Made by a program: the position numbers and the translations under genes | The notes under the pieces: generated by a model | What the model saw: the letters and a program-made list of their open reading frames with translations, nothing else | Told to the model about the DNA's origin: nothing | The model's database searches: none | Assembly: GCF_003143935.1 (NCBI RefSeq) | Contig: NZ_QFRX01000001.1 | Coordinates: forward strand, 2,205,587-2,269,586 | Direction: 5' to 3' | Source of the DNA: Streptomyces sp. Act143 | GTDB taxonomy: Bacteria > Actinomycetota > Actinomycetes > Streptomycetales > Streptomycetaceae | Length of the DNA stretch: 64,000 nucleotides | Shown here: piece by piece, positions 34,984-44,105 of the stretch | How the letters are laid out: each line of letters starts with the position of its first letter | Numbering within the stretch: the stretch's first letter is position 1

Positions 34984-36348
34984 TCAAGAGGTCCGGAGGG
35001 TGAGTCCCGCCTTCTCGGCCGTCTCGAAGGAGTCGTCCACGGCGACGACGTCCCGGCCAACGGCATCCAGCAGGGAAGCGGCGATCGCGGCGCGCATGCC
35101 GCCCGCGCAGTGCACCCACACCTGCCCCTCGGGCACCTCGTCTAGGCGGCGGGGCAGGGTGTGGATCGGGATGTGGAGCGAACCCTCGACGAATCCATCC
35201 GTACGTTCGGACGCCCGGCGCACGTCGAGGACCACGACGCCGTCCCGCAAGCACCCCGCGAGATCGGCGAACGTCGCCCGGCGGATGGACGCCGGCGTCT
35301 CGCCCGCGCGCACCCAGTCGGCCGGCCCGCCGGTGGCCGCGGCGGCCGGGCGGTCGATGCCCACCCGGACCAGCTCCCGCTGCGCGGCGGCGAGTTGCTC
35401 GGGCGACTCGGCGAGCAGGGTGACCGGCTTGCCCCACGGGATCAGCCAGGCCAGATACGTGGCGAGCTGCCCCTCCGCCTCGAAGTTGAAGGAGCCCGCG
35501 AGGTGCCCGGCGGCGAAGGCGACCCGGTTGCGCAGATCGACCACCCACTCCCCCGCATCCAGCCGCGCGGCGATCTCGTCGGCGTCCGCGACGGACGGCG
35601 GGGTCAGGTCGACGGGCGCGGGTCCGGCGGCGTTGGCCGGGCCCATGTGCGTGTAGTAGGCGGGCACGTCGTCCAGGCCCGCCAGCAGCTCGGCGACGAA
35701 GCTGTCGACGTCCCGGGTGAGCGCCTCGTTGGACACCTTCTCCTTGCCGATGGTCGTGTCGCCGCCCTCGGCCTGCGAGGAGGAGCAGAAGCTGCCGAAG
35801 CCGTGCGTGGGCAGCACGGCTGTCTCGTCGGGCAGCTCGGCCGCCAGCCGGTGCGCGGAAGCGTGCTGGGCGCGGGCCAGGCCCTCGGTCAGCCGGGGCT
35901 CGACGAGGTCGGGGCGGCCGACTGTGCCGATGAGCAGCGAACCACCGGTGAACACCGCGACCGCCGTGCCGTTCTCCTCCAGGACGTAGGAGGTGTGGTG
36001 CGGGGTGTGCCCGGGGGTGGCCAGCGCGCGCAGGGTCAGGCCCGCCGCGGAGTCGATCTCCGTTCGGTCGCCGTCGCGCACTGGTACGTGCCCGAAGGAG
36101 ACGGGGGCTCCCGCGGGCACCAAATAGGCGGCGCCGGTGATCCGGGCCAGCTCCAGGCCGCCGGTCACGTAGTCGTTGTGCACGTGCGTCTCCACCACGT
36201 GGGAGATCCGCACCCCACGCCGGGAGGCCGCCGCGATCACCCGGTCGAGGTCGCGCGGCGGGTCGACCGCGACCGCCGCCCGCTCACCGCCCGCCAGGTA
36301 GCTCCGATTGCCGAGCCCCGACACCTCGATCGTGTCGACGAAGAACAC
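34984..36348 (-). CDS. persulfide dioxygenase-rhodanese fusion, CstB-like (copy 2)
   Basis: 454 aa. The GTG at 36348 is supported by GGAAGGGAG upstream; a longer in-frame extension would run through the operators. The metal motifs are E-T-H-V-H-N-D-Y, G-H-T-P-H-H and P-T-H-G-F-G-S-F-C. A degenerate rhodanese and a C-terminal active rhodanese (H-C-A-G-G-M-R-A-A) follow. Same role as copy 1, with divergent sequence, so it is probably not a recent duplicate. Confidence 0.85.
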   Translation of the reverse strand: MFFVDTIEVSGLGNRSYLAGGERAAVAVDPPRDLDRVIAAASRRGVRISHVVETHVHNDYVTGGLELARITGAAYLVPAGAPVSFGHVPVRDGDRTEIDSAAGLTLRALATPGHTPHHTSYVLEENGTAVAVFTGGSLLIGTVGRPDLVEPRLTEGLARAQHASAHRLAAELPDETAVLPTHGFGSFCSSSQAEGGDTTIGKEKVSNEALTRDVDSFVAELLAGLDDVPAYYTHMGPANAAGPAPVDLTPPSVADADEIAARLDAGEWVVDLRNRVAFAAGHLAGSFNFEAEGQLATYLAWLIPWGKPVTLLAESPEQLAAAQRELVRVGIDRPAAAATGGPADWVRAGETPASIRRATFADLAGCLRDGVVVLDVRRASERTDGFVEGSLHIPIHTLPRRLDEVPEGQVWVHCAGGMRAAIAASLLDAVGRDVVAVDDSFETAEKAGLTLRTS

Positions 36349-36372
36349 GAGGTACTCCCTTCCGTGCAGATT

Positions 36373-36386
36373 TACCCCAGGGGGTA
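36373..36386. promoter_or_regulatory. island operator 9 (TACCCC-AG-GGGGTA)
   Basis: A palindrome 25 bases upstream of the CstB copy 2 start (minus strand). Confidence 0.72.
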
Positions 36387-36407
36387 TATCTTCGACGGTA
36401 GCATGAG

Positions 36408-36421
36408 TACCCCCGGGGGTA
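36408..36421. promoter_or_regulatory. island operator 10 (TACCCC-CG-GGGGTA)
   Basis: TACCCCCGGGGGTA, a perfect 14-bp palindrome 105 bases before the DUF302 gene. It lies 35 bases (centre to centre) from operator 9, so both directions of the divergent region are covered. Confidence 0.73.
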
Positions 36422-36525
36422 TTTTCAAGGGCAGGAAAAGCCCGCGGAAACAACTCCCGAGTACCTCGCACATACGGCCGGACACCCGTCCCGCGCCACG
36501 CGAGCCGACGAGAAAGGCCATCGCC

Positions 36526-36930
36526 ATGCGCTATGACCGCACCGTGCACCTCGACACCGACTTCGCCACCGCCGTGGAGCGTGTCCGCGACGCCCTCGCC
36601 GCCCAGGGCTTCGGCATCCTCACCGAGATCGACGTCACCGCCACCCTCAAGGCCAAGCTCGACCACGACATGGAGGACTACGTCATCCTCGGCGCCTGCA
36701 ACCCGCCCCTCGCCCACCGCGCCCTGGAGACCGACCGCTCCATCGGCCTGCTGCTGCCCTGCAACGTCGTCGTCCGCCGCGACGGCGACCACACCGCCGT
36801 ACAGGCCCTCGACCCGAACACGATGGTCACCCTCACCGAGCTCGACGCCCTACGCCCGGTCGCCGAAGAGGCCACCCGCCGCCTCGACGCCGCCCTCGCC
36901 TCGCTCACCACACCCGGCGCGAAGAGCTGA
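36526..36930 (+). CDS. DUF302 protein
   Basis: 134 aa from ATG 36526, AGAAAGG upstream. It is a DUF302 alpha/beta domain with F-A-T-A-V-E-R-V-R-D-A-L-A-A-Q-G-F-G-I-L-T-E-I-D, then Y-V-I-L-G-A-C-N-P-P-L-A-H-R-A-L and L-L-L-P-C-N-V-V-V. Two cysteines are conserved in this family. DUF302 proteins are common beside CsoR-family regulators and thiol or metal stress genes; biochemical function is unknown. It is the right-hand end of the sulfur island. Confidence 0.83.
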   Translation: MRYDRTVHLDTDFATAVERVRDALAAQGFGILTEIDVTATLKAKLDHDMEDYVILGACNPPLAHRALETDRSIGLLLPCNVVVRRDGDHTAVQALDPNTMVTLTELDALRPVAEEATRRLDAALASLTTPGAKS

Positions 36931-37098
36931 GCCGGGGCGCGGCCCTCACGGAACCGCGTCGCGGGCAAGACCGGTCCCAGGCCGAACCTTCCCTGGTGCT
37001 GCGGGGCTTCATATACGGGTTCTCCACCGCACCCGCCTCGGGGACCCCGGTCGGCCGACGGCGTCCGGCGGAGGACGTCGCACCCCCGGACGCCGCTC

Positions 37099-37125
37099 CT
37101 GAAGGTCAGGTCACCCAACCTTCAG
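37099..37125 (-). terminator. hairpin at the end of the phosphatase-like gene
   Basis: CTGAAGGT (37099-37106) pairs with ACCTTCAG (37118-37125), overlapping the stop region of the minus-strand gene that ends at 37111. Confidence 0.45.
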
Positions 37126-38265
37126 ATGTTCCTCACCCGATGCGTCCCCGCGCGTGGGGACGTACGACTGCGCAGCCTGGGGCTCCCGCTCGACGGCCAT
37201 GAGGACGACCTCCCCCCCGGCCCCCTCCTCGGCACACTCGGCCAGCCGCGTGGACAGCCGACCCAGGCACGCATCCGGCGCCAGGGTTGCCAGGCCGTCC
37301 GCCTGAGCTCGGAGCACGTCCACCAGCGGGTGCCCGTCCCCGCCCTCCCGATCCCGCTCCAGCGGCGCGTTCATGTGCAGCAGCAACCGTCGCCCCGCGG
37401 TGAGCCGCACCGCCGTCGTATAGATCGGCACGTCCGCTCGGTGCGAGGTGAATCGGCCCAGCGCCGGCAGCGGGGCCAGGACATTCAGCGGCTGGACCTT
37501 GTCCTCGGCCATGAGGAGAGGTGATGCCCGCCCACAACAAATCACCTCGGCGGCGGTGTCGGACGCGAGGGAGACCAGCAGGGCACTGACACCCCTGTCG
37601 GACCCCTCCCGCTCAGCACTCACGGCCGCGTCCAGTCTCCGGGCGGCCTCAGCGAGGCTCGACTCCTCCTCGGCGGTCTTCGCCCAGTGGTGCAACAGGT
37701 GCGCGGCGGTCTCCTCCGGGTGTGCTTCTCCGTGCGGGGACGCGGCGACGAGCAGCCGGGGGCCGAATCGTGTGGGTCTCAGGTCGTAGGACACCCTGCG
37801 CAGGCGGTCCTGCCCGGGAGCGGGAACGACGCGTGCCTCCACGCGCACATCGCCGACCCGGGAGGACCAAGTCCGCAGCGGGTCCGGCTGTGCCGGGGCG
37901 ATCGCGGGTGTGCTTTCGGAGCTGACCGGTCGTTCGATGTCCTGCCCGCGCCGTTCGATGCGCCGCATGGCAAGGGTGACCAACGTGATGTTGACCAGCG
38001 TTCCAACGACCACGAAAGGCCGGTCCCGCCACTCCAGCGAACCCAGTGCCAGCGCACCGCCGAAGGCCATGCCCCCTGCGAACAGCGGCAGGCGACGGTG
38101 GGGTGGCAGGCACAGCCCGAGGGCCGGGGCGACGGCAAGCAAGGTCATGATCCCCCGGTGGCTTCCGCGGAAGGCCACGTCACATCCGGCGACGGCGAGA
38201 ACCAGTACCAGGGTCGCGGCCCCCACCACAATGTGGGCCCTGGGAGCGGAGAGTCGAGTGAGCAC
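37111..38265 (-). CDS. membrane protein with degenerate PP2C/SpoIIE phosphatase domain
   Basis: 384 aa. Three or so N-terminal helices (1-95) are followed by a PP2C/SpoIIE-like domain. It has R-R-V-S-Y-D-L-R-P-T-R-F, L-L-V-A-A-S-P-H-G-E, and C-C-G-R-A-S-P-L-L-M where active enzymes have G-H-P-P-P-L-L. The acidic metal ligands typical of active enzymes are largely missing. It may be a non-catalytic regulator of a sigma-factor pathway. Context gives no partner. Confidence 0.62.
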   Translation of the reverse strand: MLTRLSAPRAHIVVGAATLVLVLAVAGCDVAFRGSHRGIMTLLAVAPALGLCLPPHRRLPLFAGGMAFGGALALGSLEWRDRPFVVVGTLVNITLVTLAMRRIERRGQDIERPVSSESTPAIAPAQPDPLRTWSSRVGDVRVEARVVPAPGQDRLRRVSYDLRPTRFGPRLLVAASPHGEAHPEETAAHLLHHWAKTAEEESSLAEAARRLDAAVSAEREGSDRGVSALLVSLASDTAAEVICCGRASPLLMAEDKVQPLNVLAPLPALGRFTSHRADVPIYTTAVRLTAGRRLLLHMNAPLERDREGGDGHPLVDVLRAQADGLATLAPDACLGRLSTRLAECAEEGAGGEVVLMAVEREPQAAQSYVPTRGDASGEEHLKVG

Positions 38266-38531
38266 CGCGCCCCACCTTCTCCGACAGCGTTTGCCTCCCG
38301 CACAGCGTAGCCGCGAGTGGACACTCCGTCAGGGCAGGAGCCGCAATTGGGGCGGTGAGCTTGGAGCGCGGTGCCGCCCAGCGCGCTGCACCCTCCAGTG
38401 CAGGGCCTCCACCACCCGCACGCCCACCGGGATGGTGCATCGAGCGTCGTCGGGCCCGTCTTGTCGGCCTGCCGCAAACGGCGACGAGGACCTGACGGCA
38501 GCGCTTGGCGAGCAGGTCCGTCCGTGGCCGT

Positions 38532-39038
38532 TCACGGTGTCTCGGCGCCGCCTGTCGGCTCACCGAGGTGTTCGGCGAGCTGGAACAGGGCGGGCAGCGC
38601 GTTCGCGATGGCGGCGCGGGCCTCGTGGTCGAGGGCCGCGAGGGCGGCGTCCATCCGGCGTTCGTGGGCGGCGGTCCAGGCGGCGAGCTGATCGCGCCCG
38701 GCGTCGGTGAGGGTGACGACGGAGGCGCGGCGGTCGGCGGGGTCGACGTCACGGGCCACCAGCCCGGCGTTGATCATCTGGCCGATCAGGCCGCTGACCG
38801 TACTCGGGGCCAGCCGACGGCGGGCGGCGAGGTCGCTGATCCGGGTGGGAGAGTGCTGGCCGAGTACCTGAAGCAGCTCGACCTGGGCCATGGGCAGGGT
38901 CTCCCATGGATAGTCGGTACGGATCGAGGAGCGCAGCGCGCGACGCAGCCGGGTGACGGCCTCGGCGAGGAGGGCGGCGTCCGGCGCCTCGCCGGTGGGT
39001 CGCGGCAGGGAGACCTCGGAGCGGGGCTGCGCAGACAT
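38532..39038 (-). CDS. MarR-family transcriptional regulator
   Basis: 168 aa from ATG 39038. The winged helix-turn-helix is L-P-M-A-Q-V-E-L-L-Q-V-L-G, then I-S-D-L-A-A-R-R-R-L-A-P-S-T-V-S-G-L-I, and the wing D-P-A-D-R-R-A-S-V-V-T-L-T. It is divergent from the lgt-PAP2 pair, with an imperfect palindrome between them, and probably represses that pair and itself. Confidence 0.85.
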   Translation of the reverse strand: MSAQPRSEVSLPRPTGEAPDAALLAEAVTRLRRALRSSIRTDYPWETLPMAQVELLQVLGQHSPTRISDLAARRRLAPSTVSGLIGQMINAGLVARDVDPADRRASVVTLTDAGRDQLAAWTAAHERRMDAALAALDHEARAAIANALPALFQLAEHLGEPTGGAETP

Positions 39039-39111
39039 GGAGCAAGGGTAGCCGCGCCACGCACCGGTCCGACCGCGCGCCCGTCGGGCGAGTGCCCGCC
39101 AACCCGGTCGA

Positions 39112-39145
39112 CATCCGATTCCGAAAACTTCGGTGTCCGATGTAT
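39112..39145. promoter_or_regulatory. candidate MarR operator
   Basis: CCGAA-AAC-TTCGG (39121-39133) is a clean inverted repeat. Flanking TCCGA copies extend it, in the gap between the MarR gene and lgt. Confidence 0.4.
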
Positions 39146-39206
39146 TGTCGGGCGGATCGTTCCGGCCCGCAGGCCGGATCCCGTGCACGTGAGAACGGTC
39201 GATCCG

Positions 39207-40097
39207 ATGAACCTGGCTTACCTGCCCAGCCCCTCCCAGGGCGTGTGGCACCTCGGGCCGCTGCCGATCCGCGCGTACGCGCTGTGCATCCTGGCCGGCA
39301 TCTTCACCGCCGTATGGCTGACCGGACGCCGCTGGGAGGCCCGGGGCGGACGGCGTGAGGACATCGCCGACATCGCGATCTGGGCGGTGCCGTTCGGTGT
39401 TCTCGGCGGCCGCCTCTACCACGTGATCACCGACCCCGAGCTGTACTTCGCCGCCGGCAAGCAGCCCCTGCACGCCCTGTTCATCTGGGACGGCGGCCTG
39501 GGCATCCCCGGCGCGGTCGCCCTCGGCGCGGTCGGCGCCTGGCTCGGCTGCCGCCGCCGCGGCATCAGGCTGGCCGACTTCGCCGACGCCGTCGCGCCGG
39601 GACTGGTGCTCGCCCAGGCGATCGGCCGCTGGGGCAACTACTTCAACCAGGAGCTGTACGGCAGCCCCACCCATCTGCCCTGGGCGCTGTACATCGACCC
39701 GGCCAACCGCCCCGCCGACAGCCCCAGCGTCGCCCTGTACCACCCGACCTTCCTGTACGAGTGCCTGTGGGACCTCGGCGTCATGGCGCTGCTGCTCTGG
39801 CTGGACGCCCGCCACCACCAACGCCTGCGCCGCGGGCGTCTGTTCGCCTGCTACGTGCTGGCCTACACCACCGGCCGGGCCTGGATCGAGGCGCTGCGCA
39901 TCGACCACGCCAACCACTTCCTCGGCCTGCGCCTGAACGACTACGTCTCCCTCGTCCTGTTCACCGGCGCGCTGGCGTACCTGATCACCACTCGGCACTC
40001 ACGCCCGGGCGACGACGCCCCGTACCCCAGCGCGAAGAACGGAGAGGAAGCACGGGCATCGGTTCCGGCCGGCGCTTCCGGCCAGGAGGGGGCGTGA
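39207..40097 (+). CDS. lgt: prolipoprotein diacylglyceryl transferase
   Basis: 296 aa from ATG 39207. Seven predicted helices carry the Lgt signature G-R-W-G-N-Y-F-N-Q-E-L-Y-G and H-P-T-F-L-Y-E, with R-L-Y-H-V-I and the first-helix P-I-R-A-Y-A-L. It adds diacylglycerol to lipobox cysteines at the membrane. Many streptomycetes carry two lgt genes. This one sits away from trp genes, beside a MarR regulator, and overlaps a PAP2 gene, so it is probably the accessory copy. Confidence 0.92.
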   Translation: MNLAYLPSPSQGVWHLGPLPIRAYALCILAGIFTAVWLTGRRWEARGGRREDIADIAIWAVPFGVLGGRLYHVITDPELYFAAGKQPLHALFIWDGGLGIPGAVALGAVGAWLGCRRRGIRLADFADAVAPGLVLAQAIGRWGNYFNQELYGSPTHLPWALYIDPANRPADSPSVALYHPTFLYECLWDLGVMALLLWLDARHHQRLRRGRLFACYVLAYTTGRAWIEALRIDHANHFLGLRLNDYVSLVLFTGALAYLITTRHSRPGDDAPYPSAKNGEEARASVPAGASGQEGA

Positions 40098-40927
40098 CGG
40101 CGGCTCCCGACACCGAAGCCTCGCAAGGCGCAGCCGCCCCCACGTCCCGGATCCGCCGCCTCGGCCCGCTACTGCCCGCCAGGCTGCGCCCCCTGCACCG
40201 GCCCCGGCTGTGGGCGGAGCTGCTCTGCACCGGCCTGCTCTACTGGGCCTACACCCTCACCCGCAACGCCGTCCCCGCCCACCGCGCCGCCGCCCTGCAC
40301 CGCGCGCACGCCATCTGGCACGCCGAGCGGCTCCTGCACGTGGACATCGAACTCACCGTCAACCACGCGGCCGACCGGATCGGCTGGCTGATCGTGGGGA
40401 TGAACTACTACTACGCCACCCTGCACTTCATCGTCACCATCGGCGTCCTGATCTGGCTGTACGTCCGCCACCCCGACCGCTATCGCGCGGTGCGCACCGC
40501 CCTGTACACGGCCACCCTGCTCGCCCTGATCGGCTTTGCGTTCTGCGCCACCGCCCCGCCCCGCTTCCTGTCCGGGCAGGGATTCATCGACACCGTCGTC
40601 GTGCACCACACGTGGGGATCCTGGGCCTCGGGCGATGTGGCGTCCCTGTCCAATCAGTACGCCGCCATGCCGTCGGTGCACATCATCTGGTCCGCCTGGT
40701 CCGGGCTGACCCTGGCTTTCCTGGCCCGCCGCACCTGGGTACGCGTCCTGGGCGTCTGCTATCCGGTGGCGACGTTCACCGTCATCCTGGCCACCGCCAA
40801 CCACTTCGTCACCGACGCCGCCGCCGGGGCCGTCACTCTCGCGATAGCGTTTCTGCTGCAGGAGTCGTTCACCGGACGCGGGGCCTATCCAGGGCTGCGG
40901 CGGCCACAGGGCGTGGCCACGCGTTGA
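40094..40927 (+). CDS. PAP2-family (inositolphosphoceramide-synthase-like) membrane phosphatase
   Basis: 277 aa, GTG start inside the lgt stop (GTGA). Six helices carry the PAP2 motifs: A-T-A-P-P-R-F, then M-P-S-V-H-I-I-W-S, then N-H-F-V-T-D-A-A-A-G-A with the catalytic histidine. Such enzymes hydrolyse or transfer lipid phosphates. Coupling to lgt suggests recycling of the lipid by-product (glycerol-1-phosphate chemistry) or supply of a modified lipid; this is inference. Confidence 0.83.
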   Translation: MTAAPDTEASQGAAAPTSRIRRLGPLLPARLRPLHRPRLWAELLCTGLLYWAYTLTRNAVPAHRAAALHRAHAIWHAERLLHVDIELTVNHAADRIGWLIVGMNYYYATLHFIVTIGVLIWLYVRHPDRYRAVRTALYTATLLALIGFAFCATAPPRFLSGQGFIDTVVVHHTWGSWASGDVASLSNQYAAMPSVHIIWSAWSGLTLAFLARRTWVRVLGVCYPVATFTVILATANHFVTDAAAGAVTLAIAFLLQESFTGRGAYPGLRRPQGVATR

Positions 40928-41099
40928 CCGTCCCCGAGGTTCACTGCACCGTGTGTCCGGGCTCCGGTCCACATCTCAGGCACACCCAGCCAACGGAGGG
41001 CGCCAAGTAGTCCGGTGGCCGGCACAGCGTCCCGCATCCACCGCGCTGCGCTTCCGGGACCGGATCACCCCCTCATCACGGTCGCCGCCGTGCCGGGGC

Positions 41100-41460
41100 C
41101 CTGTCGGCTCTCCGACCGAACCGGCCGCCGCGGCGCCGACGGCCACGAGCACCCAGGGCAGCAGGACGGCAACGGCCCACCGCCAGCCAGGTGGAGGACG
41201 AGAGTGACGAGGGCGACGCCCAGCGCGGTGACCAGGCCGCAAATCATGTTGACCAGGCCAACGCCGGTCCCCGAAGTGCCGCCGGGACGGCACGCATGAT
41301 GACCGCGTTGTTCACCGGGAGGAAGGTGCCCAGCCCCAGGGCGACCAGCAGGGGAACGAACGCGGTCACGGTGAGCGGCAGAGCACCATGATGCACAGGC
41401 CGCAGATCCCGCGCCGATAGCGCCTGGCTTCCTGCTCGTCGAAGCGCAGTGGTTTCGTGG
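41100..41460 (-). pseudogene. MFS drug-transporter remnant
   Basis: The minus strand encodes L-P-L-T-V-T-A-F-V-P-L-L-V-A-L-G-L-G-T-F, then N-N-A-V-I-M-R-A-V-P and L-R-G-T-G-V-G-L-V-N-M-I-C-G-L-V-T-A-L-G. This is the distinctive late region of EmrB/QacA-type MFS transporters. A final helix continues in another frame (W-A-V-A-V-L-L-P-W-V-L-V-A-V-G-A). The N-terminal two thirds are missing and at least two frameshifts are present. Confidence 0.62.
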
Positions 41461-41540
41461 TCGTGTGTCCCCCGGTGGGTGCCGGCCCGCTCAAGGGGCG
41501 GCCCCCGCGAGGAATGCTCCGGGAGGAACCGGAAGGGGCA

Positions 41541-41984
41541 TCAGATCGCGAACTCGTGCGTGATCCCGACGCAGATGTCGCCTTCGAAGAGGAGCGCTAC
41601 GTGGTAAACGTCGCTCTGCCATTGCAGAAGCACTTGGTTGGGCCCCGTCACGCTGAAGCTGGAGTGGGGGCCGACCACGGCGGTGATCTCGGCCTTGCTA
41701 CGGCCGGCGAGATTGCCGAGGTTCGCAAATCCCTGAGCCAGCTTTCGCCCGCCGGGCAACACACCCGAATCCTCGCTCATGATGCCAGCGAACAGTCCCT
41801 CCTCGAAGAGGATCCCGATGTGGTAGCTGCCGCTCTGCCACTGGACCAAGACCTGGCCTGGTCCTGCCATGCTCTGACTGACTGGGCCGCCGACGGCGGC
41901 GACAATCTCGTCCAGCGTGCGGTTGGTGAGATCCCCCAGCTCTGCGAAGCCCTGCTGCAGCCTGTGTCCCGACAGCCCGAACAT
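41541..41984 (-). CDS. hypothetical protein made of two tandem ~65-residue repeats
   Basis: 147 aa from ATG 41984 with GGGAGGGG upstream. Unit 1 begins L-Q-Q-G-F-A-E-L-G-D-L and ends Y-H-I-G-I-L-F-E-E-G-L-F-A-G-I. Unit 2 begins L-A-Q-G-F-A-N-L-G-N-L and ends Y-H-V-A-L-L-F-E-G-D-I-C-V-G-I. Each contains G-P-x-Q-V-L-(V/L)-Q-W-Q-S. No signal peptide is present. The duplicated fold may form a two-lobed barrel. Family not recognised. Confidence 0.65.
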   Translation of the reverse strand: MFGLSGHRLQQGFAELGDLTNRTLDEIVAAVGGPVSQSMAGPGQVLVQWQSGSYHIGILFEEGLFAGIMSEDSGVLPGGRKLAQGFANLGNLAGRSKAEITAVVGPHSSFSVTGPNQVLLQWQSDVYHVALLFEGDICVGITHEFAI

Positions 41985-42178
41985 GTTGCCCCTCCCTCGT
42001 GCGACGACCGCCCGCACTCTACGTGCCCGGGAGCTGAGGATGCCGACAAGGGGAATCGCCAAGGTAAGCCCAAATGGGGTCTGCCACTGGCGACCTCGCG
42101 TAATCGGGAGTCGGACAACGACAAGATCGGACCCGTAACCCGAGCGGCGCCGCGATCACCCGGTCGGGTTCTGGTCGA

Positions 42179-42622
42179 TCAGTTCCCCCGGTGGTCAGCA
42201 TCCGGCCGCACCTCAGCGCGCGCCGCCTCAAGGAATCGATGCCGGACGCCACCGAGGTGCTGCCAAGGCTTACTGCCGTCCGGCGTTCCGTGCCAGTACG
42301 TATCGCCCAGAGCGTTAGCGAGGTCAGACGCCGCGTCGTGAAGCTCTTCGGAGGCGACCAGCATCAGATTGTTGCGCAGCGACCACATGCGATGGATCAG
42401 CTCACTCGGCCGATCACCGCCGTCGCTGATGACACGCTCGATCCTCTGATAGACCTCGACGAAATCCTGAATCGCAGCCTTCCGCTCAGCTCGGACCTGC
42501 TCAGCGCGCGCTCGGCGTGCGCTTCGTTCAACGGTACGGTTGGTCACGTACTGAGTGGTGATCGTTCCAGCCGAGCCGATCAACGTGCCAAGTAGAGTCC
42601 CCGCAACGGGCAGCCAGTCCAT
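42179..42622 (-). CDS. small membrane-anchored coiled-coil protein
   Basis: 147 aa from ATG 42622 (M-D-W-L-P-V-A-G-T-L-L-G-T-L-I-G). One N-terminal helix anchors a charged coiled coil (T-V-E-R-S-A-R-R-A-R-A-E-Q-V-R-A-E-R-K-A-A-I), followed by a helical domain. This layout is common in actinobacterial accessory regions. Function unknown. Confidence 0.6.
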   Translation of the reverse strand: MDWLPVAGTLLGTLIGSAGTITTQYVTNRTVERSARRARAEQVRAERKAAIQDFVEVYQRIERVISDGGDRPSELIHRMWSLRNNLMLVASEELHDAASDLANALGDTYWHGTPDGSKPWQHLGGVRHRFLEAARAEVRPDADHRGN

Positions 42623-42995
42623 CTCGACAGCGTCCACCCGTTGGCACGACAGCAGCGGTGACATTGATCAGATCGTTAACTGCTGATCTGCGACGTCCCG
42701 CTACCCGCCCGGCCAACGCGGCGCAAGGTGACGCCAGTTCGCATCAGATGCGATTCGCGCCGGTTGCGAGATACGGGCCAAACAGGCAATGAGTTGATCT
42801 TGAAGGTCTGACGCGGCGGCCGTTGCCGGTATGCTGCCGGGGCAGGCGGCCGCGACCGCCGACCGCTGAAGGGGCCTTTCGCCACGCAGGAGTCCTCGTT
42901 GGTAGGCCAAGCCGTCCTTCGACGCATCGTGCACCTCAATCTGCCTGCCTTCAGAGCGGCGTCCGCGTGGGGTGCGCCGCTGTATGGAGTCAGAC
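42623..42995. other. intergenic region, nothing recognised
   Basis: About 370 bases with short overlapping frames only. No hairpin, repeat or known motif stands out apart from the ribosome binding site of the next gene. Confidence 0.4.
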
Positions 42996-43832
42996 ATGCC
43001 TACGAGCCGACCCCGGAAGTCGCGGAAGCGCACGCGGGAGATCCGTGAGCAGAGCCGCGCCACCGGTACGCGGTACACCGAGGCGATGCGGACGAACGAC
43101 CGGGCCCGAGTCGGCGGCGAGCAGTCGGCGCCGCGCCTCACTCCCACCCGCACCTTGCTGTTGCCCCTCGTCCAGGATGGCCTGCCCGGCCTGTACGAAC
43201 TGGCCGGCCTGCTCCTGAGGCTCCGAATGGAGATGGTCTTGGACCATGAGGGGGTGCTGGTGGGTTACCGGGACAGCGGAGGCGTGCCCATCCCGGGCGC
43301 GCCGATCGAGGACGTCGAAGAGGCGTACTACCGGGTGCGCGACGCGCTGCCCGAGGGGACGGAGGAGTTCGCGGACGGGGTGGTGGATGAGATCCTCCCG
43401 CCCACGCCCAACGTCCTGCTGCTGATCGGACCCGACGGTGGGAACGTGGTGCACCTGACCACCATCGAGGTGGCCGAAGCGGACCTCGCGCTGCTCACCG
43501 AGTTCGCCGACGCACTCGACCGCGCGGCCGGCCCGCGTCCCGGCCCGGAGTTCGAAGCGCTCAAGGAGGCGCTGGGCGAAATCGGGCGAGTGCCCTACTA
43601 CTCGTGGACGCCCAAGGGGGACGAGGCCACCGTCGCCCGCTGGGTGCGGCAGGCGCTGTCAACGGTCCTGCACTCTCCCTTCGAGGGCCCGGGTGGCGGC
43701 GCCGACCGCGAGACGCTGTCCAACGTGCTGCGGTACGCCGAGGGCTGGGAGAGCGTCGAGGTGGACCAGGACGAGGAGGAGGCGGCCGAGCGCGCGTTGG
43801 TGAGCATGATGCGCGCGGCAGGGTGGACCTGA
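42996..43832 (+). CDS. hypothetical protein of the accessory region
   Basis: 278 aa from ATG 42996 with GGAGT at 42986-42990; ATG codons upstream at 42972 and 42984 are less well placed. A very basic N-terminus (R-P-R-K-S-R-K-R-T-R-E-I-R-E-Q-S-R) is followed by a helical middle and an acidic C-terminal tail (D-Q-D-E-E-E-A-A-E). No membrane segment. The basic start suggests nucleic-acid binding. No family recognised. Confidence 0.55.
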   Translation: MPTSRPRKSRKRTREIREQSRATGTRYTEAMRTNDRARVGGEQSAPRLTPTRTLLLPLVQDGLPGLYELAGLLLRLRMEMVLDHEGVLVGYRDSGGVPIPGAPIEDVEEAYYRVRDALPEGTEEFADGVVDEILPPTPNVLLLIGPDGGNVVHLTTIEVAEADLALLTEFADALDRAAGPRPGPEFEALKEALGEIGRVPYYSWTPKGDEATVARWVRQALSTVLHSPFEGPGGGADRETLSNVLRYAEGWESVEVDQDEEEAAERALVSMMRAAGWT

Positions 43833-44105
43833 CGGGTCGCCCGGGCCGGGGCAGCCGTGAGGTCTTCCCACAGAAGAACTGCTCAGCACCGCTGAGCTGC
43901 GGCTACGCCGGGCGCCGCCCGCTCGGCGTGATCCGGGAGTTGAGCCGGGCCCTGCCGGCCATCCCCATCAGCGGGCGGCGGGGCCCGGCTGCGCGACGTG
44001 CCGGGCGACTCCAAAGACGCCGGAGCAGAGGATACGGATGATCAACTCCTGCTGGCTTTGGCGCCCATCCCGGCGTCCCCTCGCCCGTCGGCAAACGGCC
44101 GAGCC

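Noticed and set aside
35161..36930. 589-codon plus-strand frame ending in DUF302
   Set aside because: The upstream part is antisense to CstB copy 2 and crosses both operators. The DUF302 gene starts at 36526 with its own ribosome binding site.
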